From a virus, in the IMG/VR virus record IMGVR_UViG_3300032562_002517, positions 1 through 26,810 of that record: DNA of 26,810 bases; one strand, given 5' to 3'. Positions 15,288 to 21,897 of this stretch are shown piece after piece. Within the stretch, counting starts at the first letter, position 1; each line of letters opens with the position of its first letter. The notes under the pieces are model-generated. The model was not told the origin of the DNA, did not search any database, and was given only the letters and a program-made list of their open reading frames with translations. A program made the translations under genes and the position numbers.

Positions 15288-16187
15288 CTACTTCCTTGAA
15301 CACAGATCTGGCCTATTTGCAAATTCGCAGTACTTACAATTTTCAGTACTTTTTTCATACTCTTTGTCAATGTATTTTGCGTCCTCAGTAAAACAATCCT
15401 TTACGAAAGCTTCAAAATCTTCCACTGCTTTTTTTAATTTTATCTTTCCCTGCGCGGGTTTAATTTCTTGGGCCCAATGGGTGGGAAAATCATCGCTTAT
15501 AAAAGGTCTCCTCTTGACTACCATGAACATAACGTCCACTTCGTCTGGAGAAATTTTTAACGCCCTAGAATAAAAGTGCTTGTACAGTAAAACTTGATTG
15601 AGTTTTATATCGTCCCGCTTATCGGATTCTTTCCATCCTCCCGTAGAAGTTTTAAAGTCAATGATCAGGTACTTTTTTAAAATTTTATCGTAAAATATGA
15701 TGTCTATGTAACCCTGTACTATGACGTTGGGTATTTCTTTGATCACGTACTGCTCCATTGGAATTTCTATTCCAATCAGTTTTACATTTTTTGTAGAAAA
15801 GTACTTTTTCCTGTGCTTTTTTATCCAATCCATTATATTCAATCCGTCCTGAATGAAGGCATTGAAGTCTTCTTTTTGAACGTAGTGAACACCTGAGTTT
15901 TTTTCCAAATCCTCTTTGTAATTGGCGATCATCCTCTCCTTTAAAAAATTTTCGTAATCAAATTCTTCTGACTTTTTAACGGATTCTTCGTACATCAACC
16001 TTAAATACTCCTGTATGGTTTCGTGAAAACTCGTACCAAATATCATGTGAATCGATGGCTTAAAAACTTTTTGTTTCTTGACATAGTTCAAGTACCACCT
16101 AAATTTGCACTGTTTGTACATTGAGTACTGACTGTACGATACGGATTTTTGATAAGCGTAATTTATGGTTGATTCCCTTTTTGGCAT
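15288..16187 (-). CDS. PD-(D/E)XK nuclease, Cas4/RecB-like with four cysteines
   Basis: This 299-residue protein belongs to the RecB/Cas4-type nuclease group. GTSFHETIQEYL (51-62) holds the RecB motif His55, GYIDII (159-164) gives Asp162, IIDFKTS (175-181) gives Asp177 and Lys179, and QVLLY (198-202) is the QxxxY motif. Cys27 plus Cys284, Cys287 and Cys296 form the one-plus-three cysteine pattern of the 4Fe-4S staple seen in Cas4 and AddB. It could process DNA ends during phage recombination or replication. The upstream MazG-like stop is only 3 bases away. No CRISPR array or cas gene is visible here. Confidence 0.85.
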   Translation of the reverse strand: MPKRESTINYAYQKSVSYSQYSMYKQCKFRWYLNYVKKQKVFKPSIHMIFGTSFHETIQEYLRLMYEESVKKSEEFDYENFLKERMIANYKEDLEKNSGVHYVQKEDFNAFIQDGLNIMDWIKKHRKKYFSTKNVKLIGIEIPMEQYVIKEIPNVIVQGYIDIIFYDKILKKYLIIDFKTSTGGWKESDKRDDIKLNQVLLYKHFYSRALKISPDEVDVMFMVVKRRPFISDDFPTHWAQEIKPAQGKIKLKKAVEDFEAFVKDCFTEDAKYIDKEYEKSTENCKYCEFANRPDLCSRK

Positions 16188-16190
16188 TGC

Positions 16191-16451
16191 TTATTTTTTA
16201 CCCTCCACTATATTTTTTATCTTCTTCAAGTAAAGAATAGAATCCAAGTGTTCCTGTATTGCGTGCTCTATCCATTCAGACAGTGAAAGATCATTGCGAT
16301 CCATGGTAGTTCCGTACTTTAATTTTCCCGCCACGGATCTCTCTATGAACTGGTCTATTACGCTGTCCACAACGGAATCAGTTTTTTTAACGATTCTTTC
16401 GCTGTTAACATCGATGTAAGTTTCAAGAATTTCAACTGTACTGTTATTCAC
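16191..16451 (-). CDS. MazG-like all-alpha NTP pyrophosphatase-type small protein
   Basis: This 86-residue protein is all-helical by composition. The segment GKLKYGTTMDRNDLSLSEWI (42-61) with HAIQEHLDSILYLKKI (63-78) is a common phage motif that resembles the E-x-x-D helices of MazG-like nucleotide pyrophosphatases, though the first EExxE motif is not clear. It overlaps the zinc-ribbon gene by 8 bases and precedes the nuclease gene by 3. It may hydrolyse non-canonical nucleotides, but the catalytic set is incomplete to my eye. Confidence 0.55.
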   Translation of the reverse strand: MNNSTVEILETYIDVNSERIVKKTDSVVDSVIDQFIERSVAGKLKYGTTMDRNDLSLSEWIEHAIQEHLDSILYLKKIKNIVEGKK

Positions 16452-16689
16452 CGTCTTTCTCTTTTGTTAACTGTTCCAATAATTGGGGAGGTAAAAGTTC
16501 TTTGTTAAGATTTCCGCACGAAGAACACAAAAATACGGGAATGGGAGTCATTCCGTCCTCGGGTTGGCCTGTTATGAACCTACTCACTTTTCTCAACATG
16601 AGGGCTTCAGTGAATGTTTGATTACCGCACTCGCACTTTACTGGAGTTGTTTTGTCAATTGTGATGTTTAACTGTTTTTGGGGTTGCAT
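16444..16689 (-). CDS. Small zinc-ribbon phage protein
   Basis: This 81-residue protein has CECG at 19-22 and CSSC at 55-58, a two-knuckle zinc ribbon, with the intervening segment PVFLCSS as the second knuckle strand. This looks like the small zinc-ribbon proteins found in T4-like phages, whose role is unknown to me. The leader is AT-rich (TTAAAAAATG) with no Shine-Dalgarno. It opens a three-gene cluster with the MazG-like protein and the nuclease. Confidence 0.65.
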   Translation of the reverse strand: MQPQKQLNITIDKTTPVKCECGNQTFTEALMLRKVSRFITGQPEDGMTPIPVFLCSSCGNLNKELLPPQLLEQLTKEKDGE

Positions 16690-16763
16690 TTTTTAATTTA
16701 TTTATTTCATTAATGTAAATAATAAAAACGTCAAAATGAAAAATAAAATTTAAGTCATAAAAA

Positions 16764-16781
16764 AAGGGGCTCACGCCCCTT
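16764..16781 (-). terminator. Intrinsic terminator after the structural gene
   Basis: aaggggc (16764-16770) and gcccctt (16775-16781) form a 7-bp stem with a 4-base loop. On the minus strand it is followed by a run of seven T, giving a strong Rho-independent terminator for the 520-residue gene that ends at 16811. Confidence 0.9.
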
Positions 16782-16810
16782 AGATTAAGATGTATGTAAT
16801 TAAACAAAAA

Positions 16811-18373
16811 TTAAGACATCGCTTCTTGGCCTATTAAGTGAACCCCCACATTTGCAGCGCTACCGCTAGTGGATACAGCCACCGTTAATATATCAGGTAA
16901 ATTACCCCTGATAGTATTGTACAAAGGAAATAAATTGCTCAGATCGAAAGTTTGCAAACCCGAGCCGCCGGAGGGAGCAACAAAAGCGTACACAATTTCA
17001 CCGCTTCCTGAAGTCAACGATGTTGCTGATATGTCTCTAGTCGCGAATGAATAGTTCGAACCCAGTTGGTTCATTGGAATAAAATTTGATCCGGTAAGAA
17101 TGATTGGATTACCTGGAACTGAAGATATTAATTCCACCGTTGCTAAGTTGTCAGAGGACAAAACCAACGATATGGGAAGTATTTGACCCCTATTGATGAG
17201 TCCTATAGTGAATTGAGACCCAGAAGTTTGCGCGGACTGGGTCATGGGCAATCCCGTAACTTGGTCCACAAAATTTATAGAGCTCGAAGTGTTGCTAATT
17301 ATTCTCGCCACTTGCGATCCTGTTGGGAAATACACAGATTTTCCCAACCACTGATTCACCGACCAAGAAGCCGAAGCTATGGTTATGCTGGAAGTGGTTG
17401 CTGATAGTACTGATCCTGTAAATTCTTGTGTGCCCATGGTGCGATTTTGCAACGATAGCACTGGAAATCTGTAAGAATTCGCGGGAACGTTTCTCCTAGG
17501 CTGCGAGGGATTAATACCGTAAGAGTAAGTGAATCCCCTCTGAGCGTCCCTTCCGCCCTCGACTATAACCGAAACGCCGTAGTGAATGAAAGTGGTTGGA
17601 GAAGATATCGTTTGTCCCAGTGAACCGCTATTTCTAACTTCGTATCTAACTGGTAGATTTCCGGTTCTTGACCAAGGACCGTTTGCAACGTTTGCTGTAT
17701 TAATTGTGTGAAATACGTATTGTTCGCTGTTTAAAGTAACCCCGAATCTTACAGTACCTGCTCCGTACCACGCGTACTCAATCCAAAGCATTTGAACATT
17801 ACTCCAATTCAAACTTTGTGCCGTAGTCAAATCCCCGTTCCATGAATTTAGTGGTGTTTTTACGGTCACGGGCAAACTTCCAGTAATACCTGCATCGGAA
17901 CGAACACAAACGTACATTCCGGATGGATTCAAAGAAGATGTCAATCCCTGTTCGAAAAACACGCCGTTGGAATCATCGAAGAATCCGACTCTAGTATAAT
18001 TTCCAGCAACAGGACCTCCGAAATTTGCATTGGCGGACATATACATGGTTTTTCCAGGTTGGTACCTGTGATACGGCCTGGATTGGCGAATTGCAATATC
18101 ATTAGATCCTGTACCTACGCTCATTACAACACCGCCCAAACTTGAAACTTGTTGTACTGAAGCAGATCCGTACGTAAGACTTTCCCAACGTAGAGGTTGA
18201 GGACCGTATTCAAAGTCAGCTTCGTACACGTTTTGGTGAATTGTGACCTTTTGTCTACCGAAGTTATCCGAAGATTTTTCTGACGGTTGGTGATTGACAG
18301 CGTATCCACCGTTGGAAATGAGAACACCGCTCAAACCGTAATTGGGATTTGTTAAATTAAATTGAGAAGACAT
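16811..18373 (-). CDS. Phage virion structural protein (fibre/tail-associated)
   Basis: This 520-residue protein is Ser/Thr/Asn/Gly-rich with a beta-structure composition. It resembles a widespread phage structural protein that includes YEADFEYGPQPLRWE (53-67), RQSRPYHRYQPGKTMYMS and VGFFDDSNGVFFEQG, motifs I associate with virion proteins of T4-like marine phages. The C-terminal third is a string of beta-rich segments (GSNFIPMNQLGS). It probably forms part of a fibre, tail decoration or receptor-binding structure. It has its own terminator downstream and an AATATTTAT-type motif upstream at 18390-18398, so it may be an independent late transcript. No chaperone motif is seen. Confidence 0.75.
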   Translation of the reverse strand: MSSQFNLTNPNYGLSGVLISNGGYAVNHQPSEKSSDNFGRQKVTIHQNVYEADFEYGPQPLRWESLTYGSASVQQVSSLGGVVMSVGTGSNDIAIRQSRPYHRYQPGKTMYMSANANFGGPVAGNYTRVGFFDDSNGVFFEQGLTSSLNPSGMYVCVRSDAGITGSLPVTVKTPLNSWNGDLTTAQSLNWSNVQMLWIEYAWYGAGTVRFGVTLNSEQYVFHTINTANVANGPWSRTGNLPVRYEVRNSGSLGQTISSPTTFIHYGVSVIVEGGRDAQRGFTYSYGINPSQPRRNVPANSYRFPVLSLQNRTMGTQEFTGSVLSATTSSITIASASWSVNQWLGKSVYFPTGSQVARIISNTSSSINFVDQVTGLPMTQSAQTSGSQFTIGLINRGQILPISLVLSSDNLATVELISSVPGNPIILTGSNFIPMNQLGSNYSFATRDISATSLTSGSGEIVYAFVAPSGGSGLQTFDLSNLFPLYNTIRGNLPDILTVAVSTSGSAANVGVHLIGQEAMS

Positions 18374-18389
18374 GAAAATATATATTTTT

Positions 18390-18398
18390 AATAAATAT
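18390..18398 (-). promoter_or_regulatory. Recurrent ATATTTAT motif upstream of the structural gene
   Basis: On the coding strand this reads ATATTTATT, 16 bases before ATG 18373. Similar ATATTTAT(A/T) motifs occur at 8172-8180, 15240-15248, 25051-25059 and 26116-26124, 4-13 bases upstream of starts. It may be a late-promoter-like element, but its orientation is opposite to the T4 late TATAAATA box. Confidence 0.4.
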
Positions 18399-18424
18399 CA
18401 TGACCCTCTAAGGGAACAAAAAAA

Positions 18425-18445
18425 GGCCCCCAAAAATTGGAGGCC
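18425..18445 (-). terminator. Intrinsic terminator after the YkuK-like gene
   Basis: ggccccc (18425-18431) and ggaggcc (18439-18445) form a 7-bp stem with one mismatch and a loop of 7; the minus-strand transcript continues with seven T. It terminates the gene ending at 18473. Confidence 0.85.
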
Positions 18446-18472
18446 GATGTATATCTAAACAATCCAGAAAAA

Positions 18473-18934
18473 TTAAAATTTTACCAACGAGTCTGCTGCG
18501 TACGTCATGACAGGAGAATTTCTCTTGTATCTAACGTTGTAACCCATTCCAGTAACAATCCCGATCGCGCTAGCAAGCGCTTGGTTGGACTTGTACTTTG
18601 GATCTGGGTTCAGGTCAATGTCTATCCACCTGGCTACTATTCCCACTTCAGCTTTTAAAGCTTCGGCTACTTCCACGGAAAACCACACTTCGTTCAACAA
18701 CCTTATTGTGTTGTCCTTTTCCCGAATGGTCTTAAACCTAGAATAAAGAACATGGGCGCCCTTGTGGGGTTTGTAAAGACCCACAACAGTAGCGTAAATC
18801 GTCTCTCTCTTGTGATTTTGCGAATCGCACCCTATCAGTATTTCAACTTCAGGATTTTTTTGCATGTAGTCCCTAACGTAACTTACCAACTCTACTTGCT
18901 TTTTACCCACGAGCGTGCTAAATACTTTTTCCAT
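18473..18934 (-). CDS. YkuK/DUF458-type ribonuclease H-like protein
   Basis: This 153-residue protein matches the DUF458/YkuK family of RNase H-fold proteins. Residues 31-40 (EILIGCDSQN) carry the first catalytic Asp37; VEVAEALKAEVG and WIDIDLNPDPKYKSNQ (about 103-118) supply further acidic residues; the C-terminus (SPVMTYAADSLVKF) is typical. A nucleic-acid processing role is likely but substrate is unknown. It lies between the tRNA array and the structural gene and has its own terminator. Confidence 0.8.
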   Translation of the reverse strand: MEKVFSTLVGKKQVELVSYVRDYMQKNPEVEILIGCDSQNHKRETIYATVVGLYKPHKGAHVLYSRFKTIREKDNTIRLLNEVWFSVEVAEALKAEVGIVARWIDIDLNPDPKYKSNQALASAIGIVTGMGYNVRYKRNSPVMTYAADSLVKF

Positions 18935-18972
18935 GGCCTTTATTGTTTATTAATAATTATGTTCAATCCCAG

Positions 18973-19048
18973 TACCCGTGACAGGAGTCGAACCTGCAAA
19001 AAAACTTGGGTTTAAACCAAGCGCGTCTACCATTTTCACCACACGGGC
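18973..19048 (-). tRNA. tRNA-Leu(UAA) with short poly-U variable region
   Basis: Acceptor 5' GCCCGTG (19042-19048) pairs with CACGGGT (18974-18980). The anticodon loop TTTAAAC gives UAA. The D-arm (GTGAAAATGGTAGACGC) is class II leucine-like, but the variable region is only a T7 run, not the usual stem. CCA is not encoded. Confidence 0.85.
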
Positions 19049-19054
19049 GTTGTG

Positions 19055-19128
19055 TACCCGCTGTCGGAGTCGAACCGACAAAAATTACGGTTTGAACGTA
19101 ATGCGTTTACCAATTTCGCCAAGCGGGC
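19055..19128 (-). tRNA. tRNA-Leu(CAA), short variable region
   Basis: GCCCGCT (19122-19128) pairs with AGCGGGT; loop TTCAAAC gives anticodon CAA for UUG. The T-arm GTCGG TTCGACT CCGAC is perfect. The variable region is only five T, again lacking the leucine long arm. Confidence 0.85.
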
Positions 19129-19133
19129 AAGTG

Positions 19134-19207
19134 TACCCCGGGAGAGACTCGAACTCTCAAATCCCTGAGCCTAAATCAGGTGGATATGCCAATTCTCCTA
19201 CCAGGGC
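19134..19207 (-). tRNA. tRNA-Leu(UAG), short variable region
   Basis: GCCCTGG pairs with CCGGGGT; the anticodon stem CCTGA/TCAGG encloses TTTAGGC, anticodon UAG, reading CUA. Variable region is 5 nt (GATTT). Despite its letters, this is a leucine decoder, not an amber suppressor. Confidence 0.82.
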
Positions 19208-19270
19208 AATAACGCAGTCTTTCCTGCTGTCATCGATTTACAATGCCTACACTAATCGAGAAACCCTGCG
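19208..19270 (-). other. Structured spacer between tRNAs
   Basis: The minus strand reads CGCAG ... CTGCG at its ends with an inner TCGATT ... AATCGA pair, so it folds into a long imperfect hairpin directly after the 143-nt tRNA-like gene. No tRNA T-loop is present. It may be a processed small RNA, a degraded tRNA or a spacer hairpin. Confidence 0.4.
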
Positions 19271-19413
19271 CTGACAGGAAAGGACTTGAACCTCTACGTG
19301 GTCTTTAGAATCGGAACATTGCGCGCTTTGTGGTCAACCCATTATCCCGTTTTTGTCAGATGCTCCACACCCCCGAGACAAGGGGGCTCGTCTGCCAATT
19401 TCGACACCTGTCA
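19271..19413 (-). tRNA. 143-nt tRNA-like gene, anticodon GUC, ~70-nt variable region
   Basis: A perfect 7-bp acceptor (TGACAGG 19407-19413 with CCTGTCA 19272-19278), a class II-type D-arm (TCG AAATTGGCAGA CGA), a perfect CCCCC/GGGGG anticodon stem with loop TTGTCTC (anticodon GUC at 19377-19379) and a T-arm AGAGG TTCAAGT CCTTT fit a single tRNA. Between anticodon and T-arms lie about 73 nt where 4-20 are normal. A GTGG ... CCAC pair could close this region. Position 37 is T, which is unusual. Activity is uncertain. Confidence 0.65.
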
Positions 19414-19421
19414 ATTTTTAG

Positions 19422-19494
19422 TAGTCCAACCGGGACTCGAACCCAGAATTGCTCCTTAGGAGGAAGCAGTTATGTCCAATTTAACTATTGAACC
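19422..19494 (-). tRNA. tRNA-Arg(CCU)
   Basis: GGTTCAA (19488-19494) pairs with TTGGACT (19423-19429) including wobble pairs; anticodon stem GCTTC/GGAGC encloses CTCCTAA, anticodon CCU for AGG. T-arm CTGGG TTCGAGT CCCGG. Confidence 0.85.
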
Positions 19495-19499
19495 GTTTG

Positions 19500-19572
19500 T
19501 GATTCCGAGCAGGGTCGAACTGCTATACTTTGCTTAGAAGGCAAATGTCCTAATCCATTAAACGACGGAACC
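19500..19572 (-). tRNA. tRNA-Arg(UCU)
   Basis: Acceptor GGTTCCG pairs with CGGAATC; anticodon stem TTTGC/GCAAA with loop CTTCTAA gives UCU for AGA. T-arm AGCAG TTCGACC CTGCT is perfect. Confidence 0.88.
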
Positions 19573-19577
19573 GTAAG

Positions 19578-19649
19578 AGCGGCGGAAAGGAATCGAACCT
19601 TCATCTCCAACTTGGAAGGATGGAGTAATAGCCATTATACGACCACCGC
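19578..19649 (-). tRNA. tRNA-Gly(UCC)
   Basis: GCGGTGG (19643-19649) pairs with CCGCCGC (19579-19585); loop CTTCCAA gives UCC. One T-T mismatch in the anticodon stem. Confidence 0.85.
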
Positions 19650-19660
19650 AAAATGTTTTG

Positions 19661-19732
19661 AGCCCAAACCCGGAACCGAACCGGAAACTTATGCTTACAA
19701 GGCATGCGTTTTTCCAGTTAAACTATTCAGGC
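19661..19732 (-). tRNA. tRNA-Thr(UGU)
   Basis: GCCTGAA (19726-19732) pairs with TTTGGGC (19662-19668); anticodon stem ATGC/GCAT with loop CTTGTAA gives UGU for ACA. T-loop is TTCGGTT. Confidence 0.85.
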
Positions 19733-19744
19733 AAAATAATTTCG

Positions 19745-19813
19745 TACCGTACACAAGTGTCGATCTTGCCTGAGGGTCCTTATGAGGAACTCTTGTTCGC
19801 CGGAACGTACGGT
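19745..19813 (-). tRNA. tRNA with CAU anticodon (Met or Ile2), compact
   Basis: Perfect acceptor ACCGTAC (19807-19813)/GTACGGT (19746-19752). Loop CTCATAA gives CAU. The D-arm is reduced (TC ... GA around CGGCGAACAA) and the T-loop reads ATCGACA instead of TTCGANY, so the 69-nt molecule is unusual. Met versus lysidine-modified Ile cannot be told. Confidence 0.65.
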
Positions 19814-19867
19814 GTAATAGTTTTAAATGCTTCTTCAGTATTTGATATAATAATCAAACTTAATCGT

Positions 19868-19938
19868 TGCTGCGTCCTCGAATCGAACGAGGTTTATTTG
19901 GCTTATGAGACCAACCAGATACCTTACCTCCCGCCAGC
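19868..19938 (-). tRNA. tRNA-Met-like (CAU)
   Basis: Anticodon stem TTGGT/GCCAA with loop CTCATAA (CAU) and T-arm CCTCG TTCGATT CGAGG are clear. Only four bases of the acceptor pair cleanly (GCTG/CAGC); the rest needs a bulge. It is the second CAU gene; it lacks the GGG/CCC initiator stem. Confidence 0.7.
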
Positions 19939-19958
19939 TATGTAATTATTCAAAAATT

Positions 19959-20435
19959 TTATATTTTAGGAGTCAATGCGATGAAACTCTTGTTCCCCGC
20001 TTGGTGCTCCGTCCAATCCATGTTAAAAGCGTACGCCACGTACAGCGCAGTTGCTTTATCTGATTCTCTATTTGTGTCGTCGAACAGAATCGGTACGTTT
20101 CTGGGCAACAGATCCAAATTGTTTTTTATGTTCGGTCTATTGGGACCCACCGGACCGTCGACTACGCACGCATCGTAGTGATTGTAAGTTAAATAATTTT
20201 CCACTCTTCTTCTATCGTACCAACCGTACAAGAGAGGGGTGTGAAAGACTATTTTTCCGGGTTCATCAAAGGGTTTTAACTTTTCGTAATACTCTTCGTT
20301 GTCTTCTATGGATACTACGTAAGAAAATATTTTTCTTAACTCAAGTGTGGCCGCTCCCGAACCTAATTCTAACAAAGTGGAACCCGGTTTTTTTGCCACT
20401 TTGTTGGCCAGCATGTCAAACATTTCAACTGGCAT
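19959..20435 (-). CDS. Methyltransferase-like Rossmann protein within the tRNA array
   Basis: This 158-residue protein resembles a class I SAM-binding domain: STLLELGSGAATLEL (19-33) is the glycine-rich loop, YVVSIEDNEEYYEKL (about 39-53) gives the acidic end of beta 2, and DACVVDGPVGPNRPN (about 88-102) is the post-motif strand used in small-molecule methyltransferases. A GAGGG sequence lies upstream of ATG 20435. However, the reading frame upstream (NREVFEGWS) also looks coding and is preceded by a TAG, so the N-terminus may be truncated. It is unlike tRNA methyltransferases I know and could act on a glycan or small molecule. Confidence 0.7.
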   Translation of the reverse strand: MPVEMFDMLANKVAKKPGSTLLELGSGAATLELRKIFSYVVSIEDNEEYYEKLKPFDEPGKIVFHTPLLYGWYDRRRVENYLTYNHYDACVVDGPVGPNRPNIKNNLDLLPRNVPILFDDTNRESDKATALYVAYAFNMDWTEHQAGNKSFIALTPKI

Positions 20436-20490
20436 TGACCAACCCTCAAAAACTTCCCTGTTTACCTATTGCATGAATAACCTTTTGTTG

Positions 20491-20563
20491 TACTGGAGGA
20501 AGGACTCGAACCTTCAACCTCGATGGTATAAGCATCTTGCGCTAACCATTGCGCCACTCCAGC
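20491..20563 (-). tRNA. tRNA-Ile(UAU)
   Basis: Perfect acceptor GCTGGAG (20557-20563) with CTCCAGT (20492-20498), a good D-arm (GGCGCAATGGTTAGCGC), loop CTTATAC giving UAU for AUA, and T-arm GAAGG TTCGAGT CCTTC. Most bacteria read AUA with a lysidine CAU tRNA; a UAU gene is uncommon outside phages. Confidence 0.85.
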
Positions 20564-20571
20564 AAATTTAA

Positions 20572-20641
20572 CTACCCACCCTTTAAGTAATCATCTCTGT
20601 GCCGCCATCCACGTCATGCGCTGGTTATGCATGGCGGGTAG
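20572..20641. other. Compact inverted-repeat structure overlapping the coiled-coil gene end
   Basis: ctaccc (20572-20577) can pair with gggtag (20636-20641), ccgccat (20602-20608) with atggcgg (20631-20637), and catgc (20615-20619) with gcatg (20628-20632). The pairings partly compete, so the RNA could switch between folds. It may end the coiled-coil transcript or be a processed small RNA. No T-run follows. Confidence 0.4.
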
Positions 20642-21524
20642 TGTAAATTTTTTGTATAGATATAAAACTAACCAATTCTTTTTTGGTGCTTACTATTTTA
20701 AAACCGTTATTATATATATCTATTGCGTAAATTACTTTTTCGAAAAATTTCGGTTGTTTTATAAAAGTTTTTACGGATTGATATCCATTTACAACAATTT
20801 TTACGCTCTTGGAATATTCCATTTCTTCTCTGTCCCTAAGGGAAATTTTACCGCTTCCGCCGTCAGTAGAAAGTACAATGCTTCCAGTAGCGTCCTTTAC
20901 AACTACATAAACTTCTGCTGTATCGTTGTTCATCAATCTATTTTCAACGTCGAACGATATTTCAAGTTCGTCTGTTCTTTTAGCCGATTTGACCCTCTTT
21001 ACTTCTCCGTTGTTTTTTACTTTAAGGGCGGTTACGTTAATCGAACGAGCGAACAATGTTGAACCAACGTCAACCATCGATTTTAATACTTCGTTGGTGT
21101 CCTTTACTGATTGTACCTGTTTTACTAGGTCGTCTCCCTGTTTTTGTAATGTATCAACTTTCCCTCTTAGTTCTGAATTCGCCTTTGCGATCTCTTCGTT
21201 TTGTGCAAGCAAAGAATTTATTTTTTCCTCTAATTGCTTGATCAACTCTTCGGCTTTCTTTTTTTCCGCTTCGGTCAAATTCTGTTTCGTTATCAACTTC
21301 CTTATTTCCCTTCTCAAACTGTTAACTTGGGAATTTTTACTGACCAACTTTGACTGCAACACACTATTTTCAGTTAACAGTGAATCCAATCTCACAAGGG
21401 CAGCGCTAAATTCTTTATCAACGTAATCCTTTTCGACAGAAATTTTTGAATATAGTTCGTCCTGCCTTTTAGTGATCTCTGCGTGCTTGTTATTGTTGTA
21501 GAGAGCAACTCCCCCAACTTGCAA
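20625..21524 (-). CDS. Coiled-coil protein with damaged N-terminal membrane anchor
   Basis: The 299-residue frame starts at TTG 21524. Residues about 15-145 form a heptad-like coiled coil (EKKKAEELIKQLEEKINSLL region), followed by a beta-rich domain (ELEISFDVENRLMNND, EVYVVVKDATGSIVLSTDGG) at about 185-260. This resembles Bacteroidetes coiled-coil proteins with a short N-terminal transmembrane helix. Upstream, from ATG 21582, the frames spell MDIKK, then KNLVISVLFFLALA, but in different registers, so single-base insertions and deletions separate the anchor from the body. Either a frameshifted gene, a TTG start or assembly error. Role unknown; perhaps a membrane-tethered structural or inhibitory protein. 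Confidence 0.6.
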   Translation of the reverse strand: MQVGGVALYNNNKHAEITKRQDELYSKISVEKDYVDKEFSAALVRLDSLLTENSVLQSKLVSKNSQVNSLRREIRKLITKQNLTEAEKKKAEELIKQLEEKINSLLAQNEEIAKANSELRGKVDTLQKQGDDLVKQVQSVKDTNEVLKSMVDVGSTLFARSINVTALKVKNNGEVKRVKSAKRTDELEISFDVENRLMNNDTAEVYVVVKDATGSIVLSTDGGSGKISLRDREEMEYSKSVKIVVNGYQSVKTFIKQPKFFEKVIYAIDIYNNGFKIVSTKKELVSFISIQKIYTTRHA

Positions 21525-21582
21525 GAGCTAGAAAAAATAGTACAGAGATTACAAGATTTTTTCAGTGTTTTTTGATGTCCAT
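21525..21582 (-). pseudogene. Frameshifted signal/transmembrane start of the coiled-coil gene
   Basis: ATG 21582 reads MDIKKH then TGA; shifting register gives EKIL, and then KNLVISVLFFLALA, a convincing hydrophobic anchor, in another frame before joining LLQVGGVALYNNN. Two or three single-base changes, near A6 and T6 runs, would restore a continuous membrane-anchored protein. Confidence 0.45.
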
Positions 21583-21594
21583 TTTATTTAATTT

Positions 21595-21651
21595 TTAAGA
21601 TGAACTATACATAGTGAAAAAACCGTGCCAAACTGTCGAATATTCCCACAT
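21595..21651 (-). CDS. Possible 18-residue leader peptide
   Basis: ATG 21651 follows the stop of the 80-residue gene by 3 bases and encodes MWEYSTVWHGFFTMYSSS before TAA. It is aromatic-rich and coupled in position, but too short for a family call. It may be chance. Confidence 0.25.
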   Translation of the reverse strand: MWEYSTVWHGFFTMYSSS

Positions 21652-21654
21652 TTT

Positions 21655-21897
21655 TTAAACGTCCCACTCCCTGCATCCGTGTTCGAAAGCTTCCTCAACA
21701 GAAAGTGTGGGATCATTTTTCATGGCCAACAAAGCAAAAACTATCACTTCAACGTCCAATCCACTTTCTTGTACGTATTGAAGCCTCGAACATATTTTGT
21801 CCATCGCCGAATCTATGTCCGATACTTCACTATCCAAACCGCTCTTCATTTGTAAAACTGTAGAAATTACCTCTTCGCCCGTTAATTCCGTATCCAT
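21655..21897 (-). CDS. Small acidic hypothetical protein
   Basis: I do not recognise this 80-residue protein. It is acidic and mostly helical (VISTVLQMKSGLDSEVSDI, about 10-28; LDVEVIVFALLAMKNDP, about 47-63), with one Cys in ICSRLQ and another near the C-terminus. The start at ATG 21897 has an AT-rich leader (AAAAGTTATG) next to the tRNA at 21913. No membrane segment or nucleic-acid motif is visible. Confidence 0.55.
   Translation of the reverse strand: MDTELTGEEVISTVLQMKSGLDSEVSDIDSAMDKICSRLQYVQESGLDVEVIVFALLAMKNDPTLSVEEAFEHGCREWDV

Noticed and set aside
15227-15370. Longer N-terminus for the ribbon-helix-helix protein
   Set aside because: The added 48 residues overlap the nuclease gene, do not look like a domain, and the motif-spaced leader fits ATG 15226.
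15288-16187. CRISPR-Cas locus based on a Cas4-like nuclease
   Set aside because: No repeat-spacer array or other cas gene is visible; Cas4/RecB-like nucleases are common alone in phages.
19134-19207. Amber-suppressor tRNA because the loop contains TAG
   Set aside because: TAG is the anticodon itself and reads CUA (Leu); a suppressor would have CUA as the anticodon.
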